From: Ancylomarina sp048268005
GTDB lineage: Bacteria; Bacteroidota; Bacteroidia; Bacteroidales; Marinifilaceae
DNA length: 64,000 nucleotides
Assembly (NCBI GenBank): GCA_048268005.1
Contig: JBLWWJ010000006.1
Span: forward strand, 1 to 64,000
Reading direction: 5' to 3'
The translations under genes were made by a program, and so were the position numbers. Below the pieces are notes generated by a model. That model saw nothing but the letters and a program-made list of their open reading frames with translations, did not search any database and was not told where the DNA came from. Below are positions 8,641-17,670 of this stretch, piece by piece; position 1 is the stretch's first letter, and the number at the start of each line of letters is the position of its first letter.

Positions 8641-10011
8641 CTATTGTTTGAATAAGGTTTGGAAGACTTGTCCTACTTTACTCACAAAGTGAATTTTGAT
8701 TTTGAATTTGGAAGTATCCAGACCTTTCGAATTATTTTTTGGAATAAAGATATGTTTGAATCCGAGCTTCTCTGCTTCCGAAATACGTTGATCAATTCGA
8801 TTGACAGGTCGAATTTCACTTGAGAGTCCAATTTCACCTGCAAAGCAAACCTCTTTGGGAAGTGAGATATCCATACTCGATGAGAGAACAGCAATAATAA
8901 CTGCCAAGTCGATAGCGGGGTCATTTACCTTGATGCCACCAGCAATATTAAGGAAGACATCTTTTGTGCCAATTCGAAACCCTGCGCGTTTTTCGAGAAC
9001 GGCCAACAGCATATTTAAGCGTCTTAGATCAAAACCCGTTGACGAACGCTGCGGCGTACCATAAGCTGCTGTACTAACTAAAGCTTGTACCTCAATTAAA
9101 AAAGGACGCATACCTTCCATCGATGCTGAAATGGCAACGCCGCTTAAGCTTTCTTCGCTTGATGAAAGTAAAAGTTCTGAAGGATTACTGACTTCTCTTA
9201 ACCCATTACTTTGCATTTCGTAAATTCCCATTTCAGAAGTTGATCCAAAACGATTTTTTGTCGCACGAAGAATACGGTACATGTGGTTTTGATCCCCTTC
9301 GAATTGCAGAACGGTATCGACAATATGTTCTAGAATTTTTGGTCCAGCTAAGTTCCCGTCCTTGGTTATATGGCCAATAAGAAGAACCGGTACAGAGGAT
9401 TCTTTCGCAAAATGAAGAAGTTGAGCTGTACATTCTCTAACCTGAGAAACAGAACCGGGTGCAGAATCAACGTTTTGAGTTCCTAAAGTTTGAATAGAAT
9501 CTATAACCAGAATATCAGGTTGGGTGTTCTTGATATGAGAGAAGATATTTTCTATGGATGTTTCACTCACAATCAAACATCGGTCGTTATCAGAATTTAA
9601 TCTAATTCCTCTCAATTTAATTTGCTGCGCACTTTCCTCACCTGATATATATAAGGTTGTGTGATTTTTAAGATTTAAGGCAATTTGTAGAGCCAGTGTT
9701 GACTTTCCAATACCAGGTTCTCCTCCAATTAGGACCATAGATCCAGGAACCAGCCCTCCACCTAAAACACGATTAAGTTCTGCATTTTGTGTATCGTAAC
9801 GCTTCTCTTCAGATGTAACAATTTCTGATATTTTCTGAGGTTTATTGGGGGTTTGCCCATTAGTTCCAACCGTTTGCTTACTATTGGTTTTCACAATCAC
9901 TTCTTCAACGAAAGTATTCCATTCGTTACACGAAGGACATTTTCCAACCCATTTAGGTGATTCAACACCACAATTCTGACAGAAAAAAGCTGTTTTTGTT
10001 TTTGGAGGCAT
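8641..10011 (-). CDS. radA: DNA repair protein RadA/Sms
   Basis: RecA-like ATPase acting in recombinational repair and branch migration, 456 residues. It has the N-terminal C4 zinc finger (CQNCG and CPSC, residues about 11-31), Walker A GGEPGIGKS (about 95), the RadA-specific KNRFGS motif (about 252-257), and a C-terminal Lon-protease-like domain (GGIKVNDPAIDLA, FAGEIGLSSEIR). Its length is usual. Only a near-match to the promoter box is visible upstream. It shares a bidirectional terminator with rnr and is not clearly in an operon with rfaE2, which ends 83 bases upstream. Confidence 0.95.
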   Translation of the reverse strand: MPPKTKTAFFCQNCGVESPKWVGKCPSCNEWNTFVEEVIVKTNSKQTVGTNGQTPNKPQKISEIVTSEEKRYDTQNAELNRVLGGGLVPGSMVLIGGEPGIGKSTLALQIALNLKNHTTLYISGEESAQQIKLRGIRLNSDNDRCLIVSETSIENIFSHIKNTQPDILVIDSIQTLGTQNVDSAPGSVSQVRECTAQLLHFAKESSVPVLLIGHITKDGNLAGPKILEHIVDTVLQFEGDQNHMYRILRATKNRFGSTSEMGIYEMQSNGLREVSNPSELLLSSSEESLSGVAISASMEGMRPFLIEVQALVSTAAYGTPQRSSTGFDLRRLNMLLAVLEKRAGFRIGTKDVFLNIAGGIKVNDPAIDLAVIIAVLSSSMDISLPKEVCFAGEIGLSSEIRPVNRIDQRISEAEKLGFKHIFIPKNNSKGLDTSKFKIKIHFVSKVGQVFQTLFKQ

Positions 10012-10094
10012 AGTGTGTCAAGGATAAAGTAAACAAAGTATATAGAATATGGATTTTACCAATCCTCATTCATAAATCTTAAATTAATATCTTG

Positions 10095-10592
10095 TTAGTG
10101 AGTGTTGATAATTTTATTGATGATACCCGTTGAGGAAAATCCTTCGATAAAATCTTGAGTAACAATCTCACCCCCCTTTGCTTTCACGATATCGTATCCA
10201 ACAATATCTTCAGCATTGTAATCGCTGCCTTTGACCAATACGTCTGGTTGAACGAATTTAATCAAATCATAGGGTGTTTCTTCATCAAAGAAGACAACCA
10301 TATCGATAAAACCTAATGATGCAAGAAGTAATGCTCTTGAATATTCGTCGTTAATAGGGCGGTTAGGACCCTTTAATCGTTGAACAGAAGCATCGGTATT
10401 TAATCCCATCACCAATTTATGCCCTAGATTCGAAGCTTCGGCTAAGTATTCCAAGTGACCACGATGTACAATATCAAAACAACCATTGGTGAAGACAATT
10501 TTTTCGTCTTTGAAACGCCAGGTTTGTAAAGTCGCGAATGCATCTTCTTTAGCGGTATATATTTTGTTCTTTATGATTTCGAGTTTGTTCAT
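10095..10592 (-). CDS. rfaE2: D-glycero-beta-D-manno-heptose 1-phosphate adenylyltransferase
   Basis: Stand-alone cytidylyltransferase-like domain, 165 residues, equal to the C-terminal half of HldE/RfaE. It activates heptose-1-phosphate with ATP to ADP-heptose for lipopolysaccharide inner core. Motifs: FTNGCFDIVHRGHLEYL with the nucleotide-binding HxGH, LNTDASVQRLKGPNRP, VKGSDY and the terminal FSSTGIINKI (ISST-like). No kinase half (rfaE1) is adjacent. Separate E1/E2 proteins are normal in many Bacteroidota. It ends shortly before radA on the same strand. Confidence 0.9.
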   Translation of the reverse strand: MNKLEIIKNKIYTAKEDAFATLQTWRFKDEKIVFTNGCFDIVHRGHLEYLAEASNLGHKLVMGLNTDASVQRLKGPNRPINDEYSRALLLASLGFIDMVVFFDEETPYDLIKFVQPDVLVKGSDYNAEDIVGYDIVKAKGGEIVTQDFIEGFSSTGIINKIINTH

Positions 10593-10674
10593 ATTTTTTC
10601 TAGAGAATGAATCTGATAATTCAAATTAATTTTAAAATTCATGGGAAGATAATCATTATCGATATGGCCACCAA

Positions 10675-10705
10675 AGAAAAAAGGCTGCTCTAAACGAACA
10701 GCCTT
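10675..10705 (-). terminator. Terminator of the panC-panD operon
   Basis: On the minus strand AAGGCTGTTC, a 5-base loop and GAGCAGCCTTTTTTC form a 9-10 bp stem with a T run, about 25 bases after the panD stop. Confidence 0.8.
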
Positions 10706-10727
10706 GCGTGTATCTTAAATTGATTTT

Positions 10728-11078
10728 TTAGATCAATTTATTGGTTTCGGTATCGGGGAAAACCAAAGCTGGTTCCCAAGTCTTAGCTTCCTCAAATTCC
10801 ATTGAGGCGTAGGAAATAATAATTACCACATCGCCTACAGCGCACTTACGAGCAGCAGGACCATTTAAACAAATTGTACCAGAACCTCTTTCACCTCTAA
10901 TGATGTAGGTTTCCAGACGTTCACCATTGTTAACGTTAACAATCTGCACTTTTTCGTTTTCAATAAGGTTGGCTGCATCCATTAAATCTTCGTCAATGGT
11001 TACCGATCCAACATATTGCAGATTCGCACTGGTTACCGATGCTTTATGAATCTTCGATTTGCAAACTTCAATATACAT
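10728..11078 (-). CDS. panD: Aspartate 1-decarboxylase proenzyme
   Basis: Pyruvoyl-dependent enzyme making beta-alanine from aspartate for pantothenate and CoA synthesis, 116 residues. The self-cleavage site is Gly24-Ser25 in YVGSVTID; Ser25 becomes the pyruvoyl group. Also seen are GERLETYIIRGERGSGTICLNGPAAR and GDVVIIISYA, all typical of the family. It lies 18 bases after panC on the same strand; the product of PanD is a substrate of PanC, which supports an operon. Confidence 0.95.
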   Translation of the reverse strand: MYIEVCKSKIHKASVTSANLQYVGSVTIDEDLMDAANLIENEKVQIVNVNNGERLETYIIRGERGSGTICLNGPAARKCAVGDVVIIISYASMEFEEAKTWEPALVFPDTETNKLI

Positions 11079-11096
11079 GTCGCTTAAAACTAAATA

Positions 11097-11939
11097 TTAT
11101 AAAGAAATATTATCTATCAATCTAACCTTTCCAACTTGAACGGTGATACAGGCAATTCGACTATTCGAATCTTCCCATTTTTCAATGGATTTTAAGCTCG
11201 TATCATCTACAACTTCAAAGTATTCAACTTCTAGATAAGCATTATTATTAATCTCGGTTATCACCCACTCTTTTAATTGGGATACGCCAAAATCGGGCAC
11301 TAAGTTACAAGCTTTAAATAAAGTTTCAGATATTTTTGCAGCATTTTTTCGCTCAAGCTCTGAAAGAAGCATATTCCTTGAACTCATTGCGAGTCCATCC
11401 AGCTCTCTAATAATGGGACATGCTACTATATTTATGTCAAGTTTAAGATCTTTTGTCATCTGCTTAATAACAGCAACTTGTTGAAAATCTTTTTGTCCAA
11501 AATAGGCATTATCCGGGGTGATATAGTCAAATAACTTGCTCACAACCTGCGCAACTCCATTAAAATGTCCTGGTCGATTCTTACCTTCCATTACTTTTTC
11601 AAGCTCACCAAAGTCAAAAACACGGGTATCTGGCTCCGGATATACTTCTTCAACTTCAGGAATAAAGATTAAATCGGGTTGATATTCTGATAATAATTCA
11701 AGATCCTGATCCAAAATTCGAGGATAAGTTTTTAAATCATTAGGATTATTGAATTGAGTAGGATTAACAAAGATACTCACAACCGTAATATCATTGTCTT
11801 TTTTTGATTGTGCTACCAATGACAAATGTCCATTGTGTAGAGCTCCCATGGTTGGCACAAAACCGATACGTTTACCATTGGCTTTGTATTTGCTAATGAT
11901 TGATCGAGTTTCAGTAATTAATTTTACTATTTGCATCAT
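11097..11939 (-). CDS. panC: Pantoate--beta-alanine ligase
   Basis: Joins pantoate and beta-alanine with ATP to pantothenate. The N-terminus has VPTMGALHNGHLSLV with the HxGH nucleotide-binding signature, then VSIFVNPTQFNNPNDLKTYPR, the FNGVAQVVSKLF segment, FGQKDFQQ and the KMSKS-like SSRN (AMSSRNMLLS). Two adjacent ATG codons (11939 and 11936) start the family-typical MQIVKLI; the longer frame up to 12020 adds 27 poorly conserved residues, so it is not used. About 280 residues, as usual. The upstream region is shared with the divergent starch synthase gene. Confidence 0.93.
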   Translation of the reverse strand: MMQIVKLITETRSIISKYKANGKRIGFVPTMGALHNGHLSLVAQSKKDNDITVVSIFVNPTQFNNPNDLKTYPRILDQDLELLSEYQPDLIFIPEVEEVYPEPDTRVFDFGELEKVMEGKNRPGHFNGVAQVVSKLFDYITPDNAYFGQKDFQQVAVIKQMTKDLKLDINIVACPIIRELDGLAMSSRNMLLSELERKNAAKISETLFKACNLVPDFGVSQLKEWVITEINNNAYLEVEYFEVVDDTSLKSIEKWEDSNSRIACITVQVGKVRLIDNISL

Positions 11940-12205
11940 TATTTTTTCTCTTGCCCTTCTAAAGGCAAATAAACAAGCTATTAGTTCTGCTTTAAGATGA
12001 AAATTAGCAGTTAATAACAAGTTGATTATTAGTCTTAGTATTAGGATGTCATGCAGATCTCAACAGCATTGTATTGTTTAAAAATTGACCTGAATGAGAG
12101 TGCAAATAAATAAAATTAATAAATACAAAATTCATTATTCGCTCATTTAATTGTACACTAGACGTTTTAGATCGGCTTAAGTAGAAGTATTACAAATTAT
12201 TTTCT

Positions 12206-12213
12206 TAATTTTG
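12206..12213 (+). promoter_or_regulatory. -7 box for the starch synthase gene
   Basis: TAATTTTG, 34 bases before the ATG, in the 308-base divergent gap between panC and the starch synthase gene. No clear -33 TTG. The remainder of this gap (11940-12205) has no ORF or hairpin that I can support. Confidence 0.5.
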
Positions 12214-12247
12214 CACGGATAATCTGTATTACAATATAAGCGATCAC

Positions 12248-13057
12248 ATGGAAAAGACTAAAGTACTTTTTGTATCACAAGAAATAATGCCTTACCTTCC
12301 TGAATCTGAGATGTCTAAAGTGGGTAGACATTTGCCTCAGGGAATCCAAGAAAAAGGAAAAGAAATTAGAACATTCATGCCAAGATATGGCTGTATCAAC
12401 GAAAGAAGAAATCAGCTACACGAAGTTATTCGTTTATCAGGGATGAATCTTATTATTGATGATACCGATCACCCATTGATAATTAAAGTCGCTTCAATAC
12501 AAGCTGCAAGAATGCAGGTGTATTTTATTGATAATGAAGATTATTTTCAGCGCAAGAAAGTTTTGTTAGATGATGAAGGACAGGCTTTTGCGGATAATGA
12601 CGAAAGAGCTATTTTCTTTGCACGTGGTGTACTTGAAACAGTTAAGAAATTACGTTGGGCTCCTGATGTAGTTCATTGCCAGGGATGGTTTACTGGACTT
12701 CTTCCATTATACCTTAAGAAAGCATTTAACGAGGATCCTTTGTTCACTGATACGAAGGTTGTATTCTCAATGTACGATGATGAGTTCTCAACAACTTTTA
12801 GTAAAGATTTTGCTGAAAAATCACTTATCGAAGGAGTTGAAGCTGATGATGTAAACGTTCTGGAAAATGCCGATTATTTAGCTATTAACAAATTGGCTAT
12901 TGATTGGGCTGATGCTGTTATTATGGGAAGCCCATCAATTAATGAGGATCTTCTTGCCTATGCGAAAGATTCAGGGAAAACATTCATGGATTATAAAAAC
13001 GGAGATGAGTATGTTCAAGCCTACTCAGACCTATATGATAGCTTGGTTAGCGAATAG
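12248..13057 (+). CDS. Glycogen/starch synthase, GT5 N-terminal domain only
   Basis: A 269-residue protein matching only the N-terminal Rossmann half of GT5 starch/glycogen synthases: KVLFVSQEIMPY, SEMSKVGRHLPQGIQEKGKEIRTFMPRYG, then DERAIFFARGVLE and PDVVHCQGWFTGLLPLYL. The C-terminal ADP-glucose-binding half found in GlgA of about 480 residues is absent. Such short versions recur in Bacteroidota, so this is a family form and not an obvious truncation. It starts with VSQEI where GlgA has a KTGG motif further on, which I do not see (EMSKVGRH instead), so ordinary glucosyltransferase activity is doubtful. It is followed by a terminator and glmS. Confidence 0.8.
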   Translation: MEKTKVLFVSQEIMPYLPESEMSKVGRHLPQGIQEKGKEIRTFMPRYGCINERRNQLHEVIRLSGMNLIIDDTDHPLIIKVASIQAARMQVYFIDNEDYFQRKKVLLDDEGQAFADNDERAIFFARGVLETVKKLRWAPDVVHCQGWFTGLLPLYLKKAFNEDPLFTDTKVVFSMYDDEFSTTFSKDFAEKSLIEGVEADDVNVLENADYLAINKLAIDWADAVIMGSPSINEDLLAYAKDSGKTFMDYKNGDEYVQAYSDLYDSLVSE

Positions 13058-13077
13058 ATAACCAGTTAAAAAAATAT

Positions 13078-13121
13078 AAAAGGGTGAGTTTAAAACGTTT
13101 GTTTTTTTCTCACCTTTTTTT
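13078..13121 (+). terminator. Terminator after the starch synthase gene
   Basis: AAAGGGTGAG pairs with CTCACCTTTTTTT around a long T-rich loop; T run follows. It starts about 20 bases after the stop codon. Confidence 0.75.
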
Positions 13122-13287
13122 AATGCCTGTTTTTTTTTGTTTGTGAAGAAACCTTCGAGTATATTTGAAAGAAATTATGATTATTGGATGAAATTAAGGA
13201 TTTTTTATTCCTTTAAATTTCAGATTAATTGATAAAAGAAATAGGGACTTTGGTCCTAAAATTGGAACCTTAAAAGATATTTTTACT

Positions 13288-15123
13288 ATGTGTGGAATAG
13301 TTGGATATATTGGAAAAAGGGATGCCTATCCTATTCTAATAAATGGATTGAAAAGGCTTGAGTATAGAGGTTACGATTCGGCAGGAATTGCTTTAAGAAC
13401 TGATGATACTCGTGTTTTCAAATGCAAAGGTAAAGTGCAAGATTTGGAGAATCATGTAGCAGATCTTGATATTTCAGGTCATATCGGAATTGGTCATACA
13501 CGCTGGGCGACCCATGGTGAACCTAACGATGTGAATGCTCACCCTCACCGTTCAATGAATAATAAATTTACAATTATTCATAACGGAATCATTGAGAACT
13601 ATGCCCCCTTAAAGGAGAAGTTAATCCGAAGAGGTTATAAATTCTCTAGTGATACAGATACAGAGGTTTTGGCTAATCTAGTTGAGTATATTTACCTTAA
13701 AGGAAATGTTACTGCTGAAATGGCTGTACGTCTTGCTCTTACTAAAGTTGTTGGGGCATATGGTCTGGTTGTTATTTGTGAAGATGAACCTGATCAACTG
13801 GTTGCAGCACGTAAGGGGAGTCCTCTTGTTATTGGTGTTGGGAAAGGCGAATACTTTTTAGCTTCTGATGCGACTCCAATTATTGAGTATACACAAAGTG
13901 TTATCTACTTAAATGATGATGATGTTGCTATAATCAGTCGTGATGAGTTAACACTAAAAACGATTCATAACGATAAACTAACGCCACATATTCAGGAACT
14001 TGACCTGGATATTGAGCAGATTGAGAAAAATGGCTATGAACATTTCATGTTAAAGGAAATTTTTGAGCAAACTCAATCGATTAAAGATACTTTCCGTGGA
14101 CGTGTCGTACCGGCTTCTAAAGAACTTTTCCTGGGAGGTATAAATGAAGTGATTCCTAAGCTAGTTGAAGCTCGTCGTATCCTTATTATTGGTTGTGGTA
14201 CCTCATGGCACGCAGGAATGGTAGGAGAATACCTTTTCGAAGAATTTGCTAGGGTTCCTGTTGAAGTTGAATATGCTTCGGAATTCCGTTATAGAAATCC
14301 TGTTATCTATAAAGATGATATCGTTTTGGCTATTAGCCAGAGTGGTGAAACGGCTGATACATTAGCTGCTATTAATCTTGCTAAACAAGCAGGAGCAACA
14401 GTATTAGGTATTTGTAATGTTGTAGGTTCTAGCATTCCTAGAAATACGGATGCAGGTGTTTATACACATGCTGGACCTGAGATTGGCGTGGCATCAACAA
14501 AAGCATTTACCGCACAGGTAACTGTTCTTACGATGATGGCTATGTTGGTTGGTTACCGAAAGGGATCTTTATCTAAGGAAGAATATGTGAAGCATATTGA
14601 TGAACTAGCTTGTCTTCCAGAAAAGATTCAATCTATTTTGGATAAGAGCGAGGCAATTAAGGAGCTTTCAACTGAATATGTTGAATCGACAAATGCCTTA
14701 TATCTTGGACGAGGTTATCTTTTCCCTGTTGCCTTGGAAGGTGCTCTTAAGTTGAAAGAGATATCATACATCCACGCTGAGGGATACCCTGCGGCAGAAA
14801 TGAAACATGGTCCTATTGCTTTAATTGACGAACAAATGCCTGTTTTTGTAGCTGCTACTAAGGATAAGTCTTATGAGAAGATTGTAAGTAATATTCAAGA
14901 GGTAAAAGCTCGTAAAGGACATGTTATTGCCATTGTTACCGAAGGTGATACGGTGATTAAAGGCATGGCTGATCATGTGATTGAAATTCCGGAAACACTT
15001 GAAGCTTTGGCTCCATTATTAACAGTTATTCCATTTCAGTTGATTTCTTATTATATCGCTGTTTTAAGAGGATGTAATGTTGATCAGCCAAGAAACCTGG
15101 CAAAATCGGTTACTGTTGAATAA
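13288..15123 (+). CDS. glmS: Glutamine--fructose-6-phosphate aminotransferase (isomerizing)
   Basis: Makes glucosamine-6-phosphate for peptidoglycan and LPS. 611 residues, the full family length. The catalytic Cys2 follows the initiator Met (MCGIVGYIG), giving a class II glutamine amidotransferase domain to about residue 220 (GHTRWATHGEPNDVNAHPH, IHNGIIENY). Two SIS domains follow (IIGCGTSWHAG, ISQSGETADT, GVASTKAFTAQ, and LGRGYLFPVALEGALKLKEISY). The C-terminus ends in DQPRNLAKSVTVE, the normal catalytic tail. It is flanked by terminators on both sides, so it is probably monocistronic. No ribozyme-type leader is visible in the 230 bases upstream. Confidence 0.97.
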   Translation: MCGIVGYIGKRDAYPILINGLKRLEYRGYDSAGIALRTDDTRVFKCKGKVQDLENHVADLDISGHIGIGHTRWATHGEPNDVNAHPHRSMNNKFTIIHNGIIENYAPLKEKLIRRGYKFSSDTDTEVLANLVEYIYLKGNVTAEMAVRLALTKVVGAYGLVVICEDEPDQLVAARKGSPLVIGVGKGEYFLASDATPIIEYTQSVIYLNDDDVAIISRDELTLKTIHNDKLTPHIQELDLDIEQIEKNGYEHFMLKEIFEQTQSIKDTFRGRVVPASKELFLGGINEVIPKLVEARRILIIGCGTSWHAGMVGEYLFEEFARVPVEVEYASEFRYRNPVIYKDDIVLAISQSGETADTLAAINLAKQAGATVLGICNVVGSSIPRNTDAGVYTHAGPEIGVASTKAFTAQVTVLTMMAMLVGYRKGSLSKEEYVKHIDELACLPEKIQSILDKSEAIKELSTEYVESTNALYLGRGYLFPVALEGALKLKEISYIHAEGYPAAEMKHGPIALIDEQMPVFVAATKDKSYEKIVSNIQEVKARKGHVIAIVTEGDTVIKGMADHVIEIPETLEALAPLLTVIPFQLISYYIAVLRGCNVDQPRNLAKSVTVE

Positions 15124-15145
15124 TAGTTACAATACAGATATATTT

Positions 15146-15176
15146 AAAGCGACACTATTCAGTGTCGCTTTTTTTA
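15146..15176 (+). terminator. Terminator of glmS
   Basis: AAAGCGACACT, a 4-base loop, and AGTGTCGCTTTTTTT: an 11-bp stem with a T run 22 bases after the glmS stop. Confidence 0.9.
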
Positions 15177-15255
15177 TGGCTTGACTTTTGAAAGACTAAT
15201 TATTTAGCCAAAGATTTTCTTTATCTTGGGTTGAATATCTAAATTAGGTTAGAGT

Positions 15256-16104
15256 ATGAGCGATAGGATTAAAATTGTTATTAGTGACTTGGATGGAACG
15301 CTTCTACCTGCTCAGGGAGAGGTGAGCGATCGTGATTTAAAAAGCCTAAGCAAACTTAAAGAAGATCAGATTGTTCGGGTTATTGCAACTGGTCGAAATC
15401 TCTACTCGGCCCTTTCTGTTCTTTCAGATGACTTTCCTATTGACTATTTAATATTTTCTTCAGGAGCAGGTATCTTTGACTGGAAGAAGAGGGAGCTTAT
15501 CTTTTCTCAACATCTTGATTCAGATATCGTATTTGAAATTTCATCCGAGTTGATTAAGTTGAAGACTGACTTTATGATTCTGGATCCGATTCCCAATAAT
15601 CATCAATTTGCCTATTATAGATCGGGCAAGTCAAATCCTGATTTTGATAGACGGTTGAGTCTTTACAAGCCATTTGCAAGTCCAATAGGTCATGTTGAGG
15701 ATACCAGGCGTGAAGCTTGTCAATTATTGGTAATCCTTTCAAATTGTGTCAACGGATTTAATGAATTGAAGTCGAAATTTGAGAAAGTAAAAATCATCAG
15801 AGCGACGTCTCCATTGGATCACGAATCCATTTGGATGGAGATATTTCCTTTACACATTTCAAAAGCTTATGGTGCAAAGTGGCTATGTCAACACCTAAAT
15901 ATTGATTCTAGGTTATCTATGGTGATAGGGAATGATTATAATGATCTTGATTTATTGGAGTGGGGGCAATACCCTTTTGTTGTATCAAATGCGCCTAAAG
16001 AATTGAAGGCATCCTATGAGAATACCAAGAGCGTTGACGAGAGTGGTTTCTCAATAGTGATTGAAAAGATTCTTAATTCTGTTGAGGAAAAAAATAAAGC
16101 ATAA
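15256..16104 (+). CDS. HAD-superfamily (Cof-type) phosphatase
   Basis: A 282-residue HAD hydrolase with motif I VISDLDGTLLPA (Asp nucleophile about residue 11), motif II IATGRN, a type IIB cap in the middle, and motif IV MVIGNDYNDLDLLEW. The overall layout is that of Cof/YidA phosphatases acting on sugar phosphates or similar metabolites in the cytoplasm. The substrate cannot be read from sequence. It lies alone between the glmS terminator and a bidirectional terminator shared with the FadL-like gene. Confidence 0.85.
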   Translation: MSDRIKIVISDLDGTLLPAQGEVSDRDLKSLSKLKEDQIVRVIATGRNLYSALSVLSDDFPIDYLIFSSGAGIFDWKKRELIFSQHLDSDIVFEISSELIKLKTDFMILDPIPNNHQFAYYRSGKSNPDFDRRLSLYKPFASPIGHVEDTRREACQLLVILSNCVNGFNELKSKFEKVKIIRATSPLDHESIWMEIFPLHISKAYGAKWLCQHLNIDSRLSMVIGNDYNDLDLLEWGQYPFVVSNAPKELKASYENTKSVDESGFSIVIEKILNSVEEKNKA

Positions 16105-16136
16105 AAAAAGAGCTACCTATAGGCAGCTCTTTTTTA
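16102..16136. terminator. Bidirectional terminator between HAD and FadL-like genes
   Basis: AAAAAAGAGCT and AGCTCTTTTTT form the outer stem. The inner CCTATAGG is itself a palindrome, separated by an A/C mismatch. A/T runs flank both sides. Confidence 0.85.
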
Positions 16137-16149
16137 GATTTTGATTATT

Positions 16150-17451
16150 CTAGAAGTTGTATGTAATACCAATGCTTGGAATAAAAGCAGTATTTTGATA
16201 TTCTCCACCGAAATAAACTGGATTACCTGAACCATCTACTCCAATTGCAGTATTAGTATCTTGAGCTTTTCTCTTCTCACCTTTAGAATAAATGAAAGCA
16301 GCATCAATGCTGAACTTCTCATTTAGTAGATAAGAGAAACCACCAGTGATTCCAATTTTATTTGCACCTGGAGTTTCAGGAGCATAATACTTATCGTTAG
16401 TAGGCGTTTCGTCATAATAGAAACCAGCACGTAAATCTAATTTCTCATTAGCTGAATATTGAGCGCCAATTCTATAAGTCATAGAATTATCCCAATCTCT
16501 TTTATTTAAAGAATTAAGAGCAGCTGCATCTTCTGAAACAAATTCTAAGTTTTTATATTCTGACCACTCAACGAAATTTACATCAGCAGAAACCAACCAC
16601 TTTTCATCGATTTGATAAGCAAGACCAATATTTAAACTAGCAGGTAATGGAAGAGTTGCAGTAAAACTACCATCTTTTACACCTAGAGCATTATATCCAG
16701 CAACTAAAGCAGGAGGCACTGTTGATGGGAAAGAAAAAGTTCCTTCACCTTCGCTATCATCCAATTCAATATCAACCTTTGAACGGTAAGAAATACCAAT
16801 ATTTAATTCTTCCGTTGGTTGTAGAAAAATACCTAAGTTGTAACCATACTTAATCGTGTTACCACTAAGTTCAGCACCACCATCTGTAATATATGATCCA
16901 TCAGCAGGATTCATAATAGGAAATGCTTTATTTAATTTAAAATCACCATAAACAATGTTTAAGCCAGCTCCAACAGACATCCAGTCGTTCACTTTATATG
17001 AAACAGTTGGTTGAATGTAAATAGATTTCATAGTAATCTCCTGAATCAAATATTTACCAGCCCAAGTATCACCCCAGATATTAGAGCTACCAAATGGTGT
17101 ATAAACAGCTAAACCAACAGCTAATTTATCATTCAATTTTGCAGATCCATAAAGATAGAAAGGTGTTGCAATTGGATTATCAGTTTCAGTGTTTAATGCA
17201 GAGCTTGAAAGGTTTGTATATTCAGTGTTTGACCATACCAAGCTACCTCCCATTGATAAAGAGTATTTTGCATTTAGAGTAGCAAGTGCTCCAGGGTTAA
17301 ATTGCATACTGCTGGCATCCCAGTTGATGGCAACACCAACGTGTCCCATACCAGTTTGTTTTGCGCCTTGAACATTTACGGCATAACCTTCCGCTTTTAC
17401 GCTATAAGTGAAAGCAATAAGAGCTATTGCTAAATAAATTTTTCTTAACAT
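16150..17451 (-). CDS. OmpP1/FadL/TodX family outer membrane transporter
   Basis: Predicted 14-stranded outer-membrane beta-barrel for hydrophobic substrates, 433 residues. The signal peptide is MLRKIYLAIALIAFTYSVKA. The mature N-terminus has the family pattern EGYAVNVQGAKQTGMGHVGVA and SSMQFNPGAL (the FadL hatch-like NPA region). Later segments alternate in beta-barrel fashion (LAVGLAVYTPFGSSNIWG, LNIGISYRSKVDIEL, LAYQIDEKWLVSADVNFVEW), and it ends in an aromatic residue (GITYNF), the outer-membrane assembly signal. Transcribed alone. Substrate (fatty acids or other lipids) is family-based inference. Confidence 0.88.
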   Translation of the reverse strand: MLRKIYLAIALIAFTYSVKAEGYAVNVQGAKQTGMGHVGVAINWDASSMQFNPGALATLNAKYSLSMGGSLVWSNTEYTNLSSSALNTETDNPIATPFYLYGSAKLNDKLAVGLAVYTPFGSSNIWGDTWAGKYLIQEITMKSIYIQPTVSYKVNDWMSVGAGLNIVYGDFKLNKAFPIMNPADGSYITDGGAELSGNTIKYGYNLGIFLQPTEELNIGISYRSKVDIELDDSEGEGTFSFPSTVPPALVAGYNALGVKDGSFTATLPLPASLNIGLAYQIDEKWLVSADVNFVEWSEYKNLEFVSEDAAALNSLNKRDWDNSMTYRIGAQYSANEKLDLRAGFYYDETPTNDKYYAPETPGANKIGITGGFSYLLNEKFSIDAAFIYSKGEKRKAQDTNTAIGVDGSGNPVYFGGEYQNTAFIPSIGITYNF

Positions 17452-17589
17452 AGATTTGAAGTTTTAAAATTCGCCGCCAATATAGACTTAATCTAATTTT
17501 CGGAATAATTTATAGAATGCTTAATAGAAGCTTGTTTTATAAAAGCCTTGATTTTATGATACTTATAGCAGATCATAATTTTAAAGAAA

Positions 17590-17597
17590 TAAATTTG
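17590..17597 (+). promoter_or_regulatory. -7 box for fic-alkC
   Basis: TAAATTTG on the plus strand in the divergent gap between the FadL-like gene and the Fic gene. It predicts a leader near 65 bases. No -33 TTG at the right distance. Confidence 0.4.
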
Positions 17598-17670
17598 TAT
17601 TAAATCAGACCTTTCGATCTTATTAAATTATTCATATTTTTACCTCAATAAGGGGATCTTATTCAATTTT

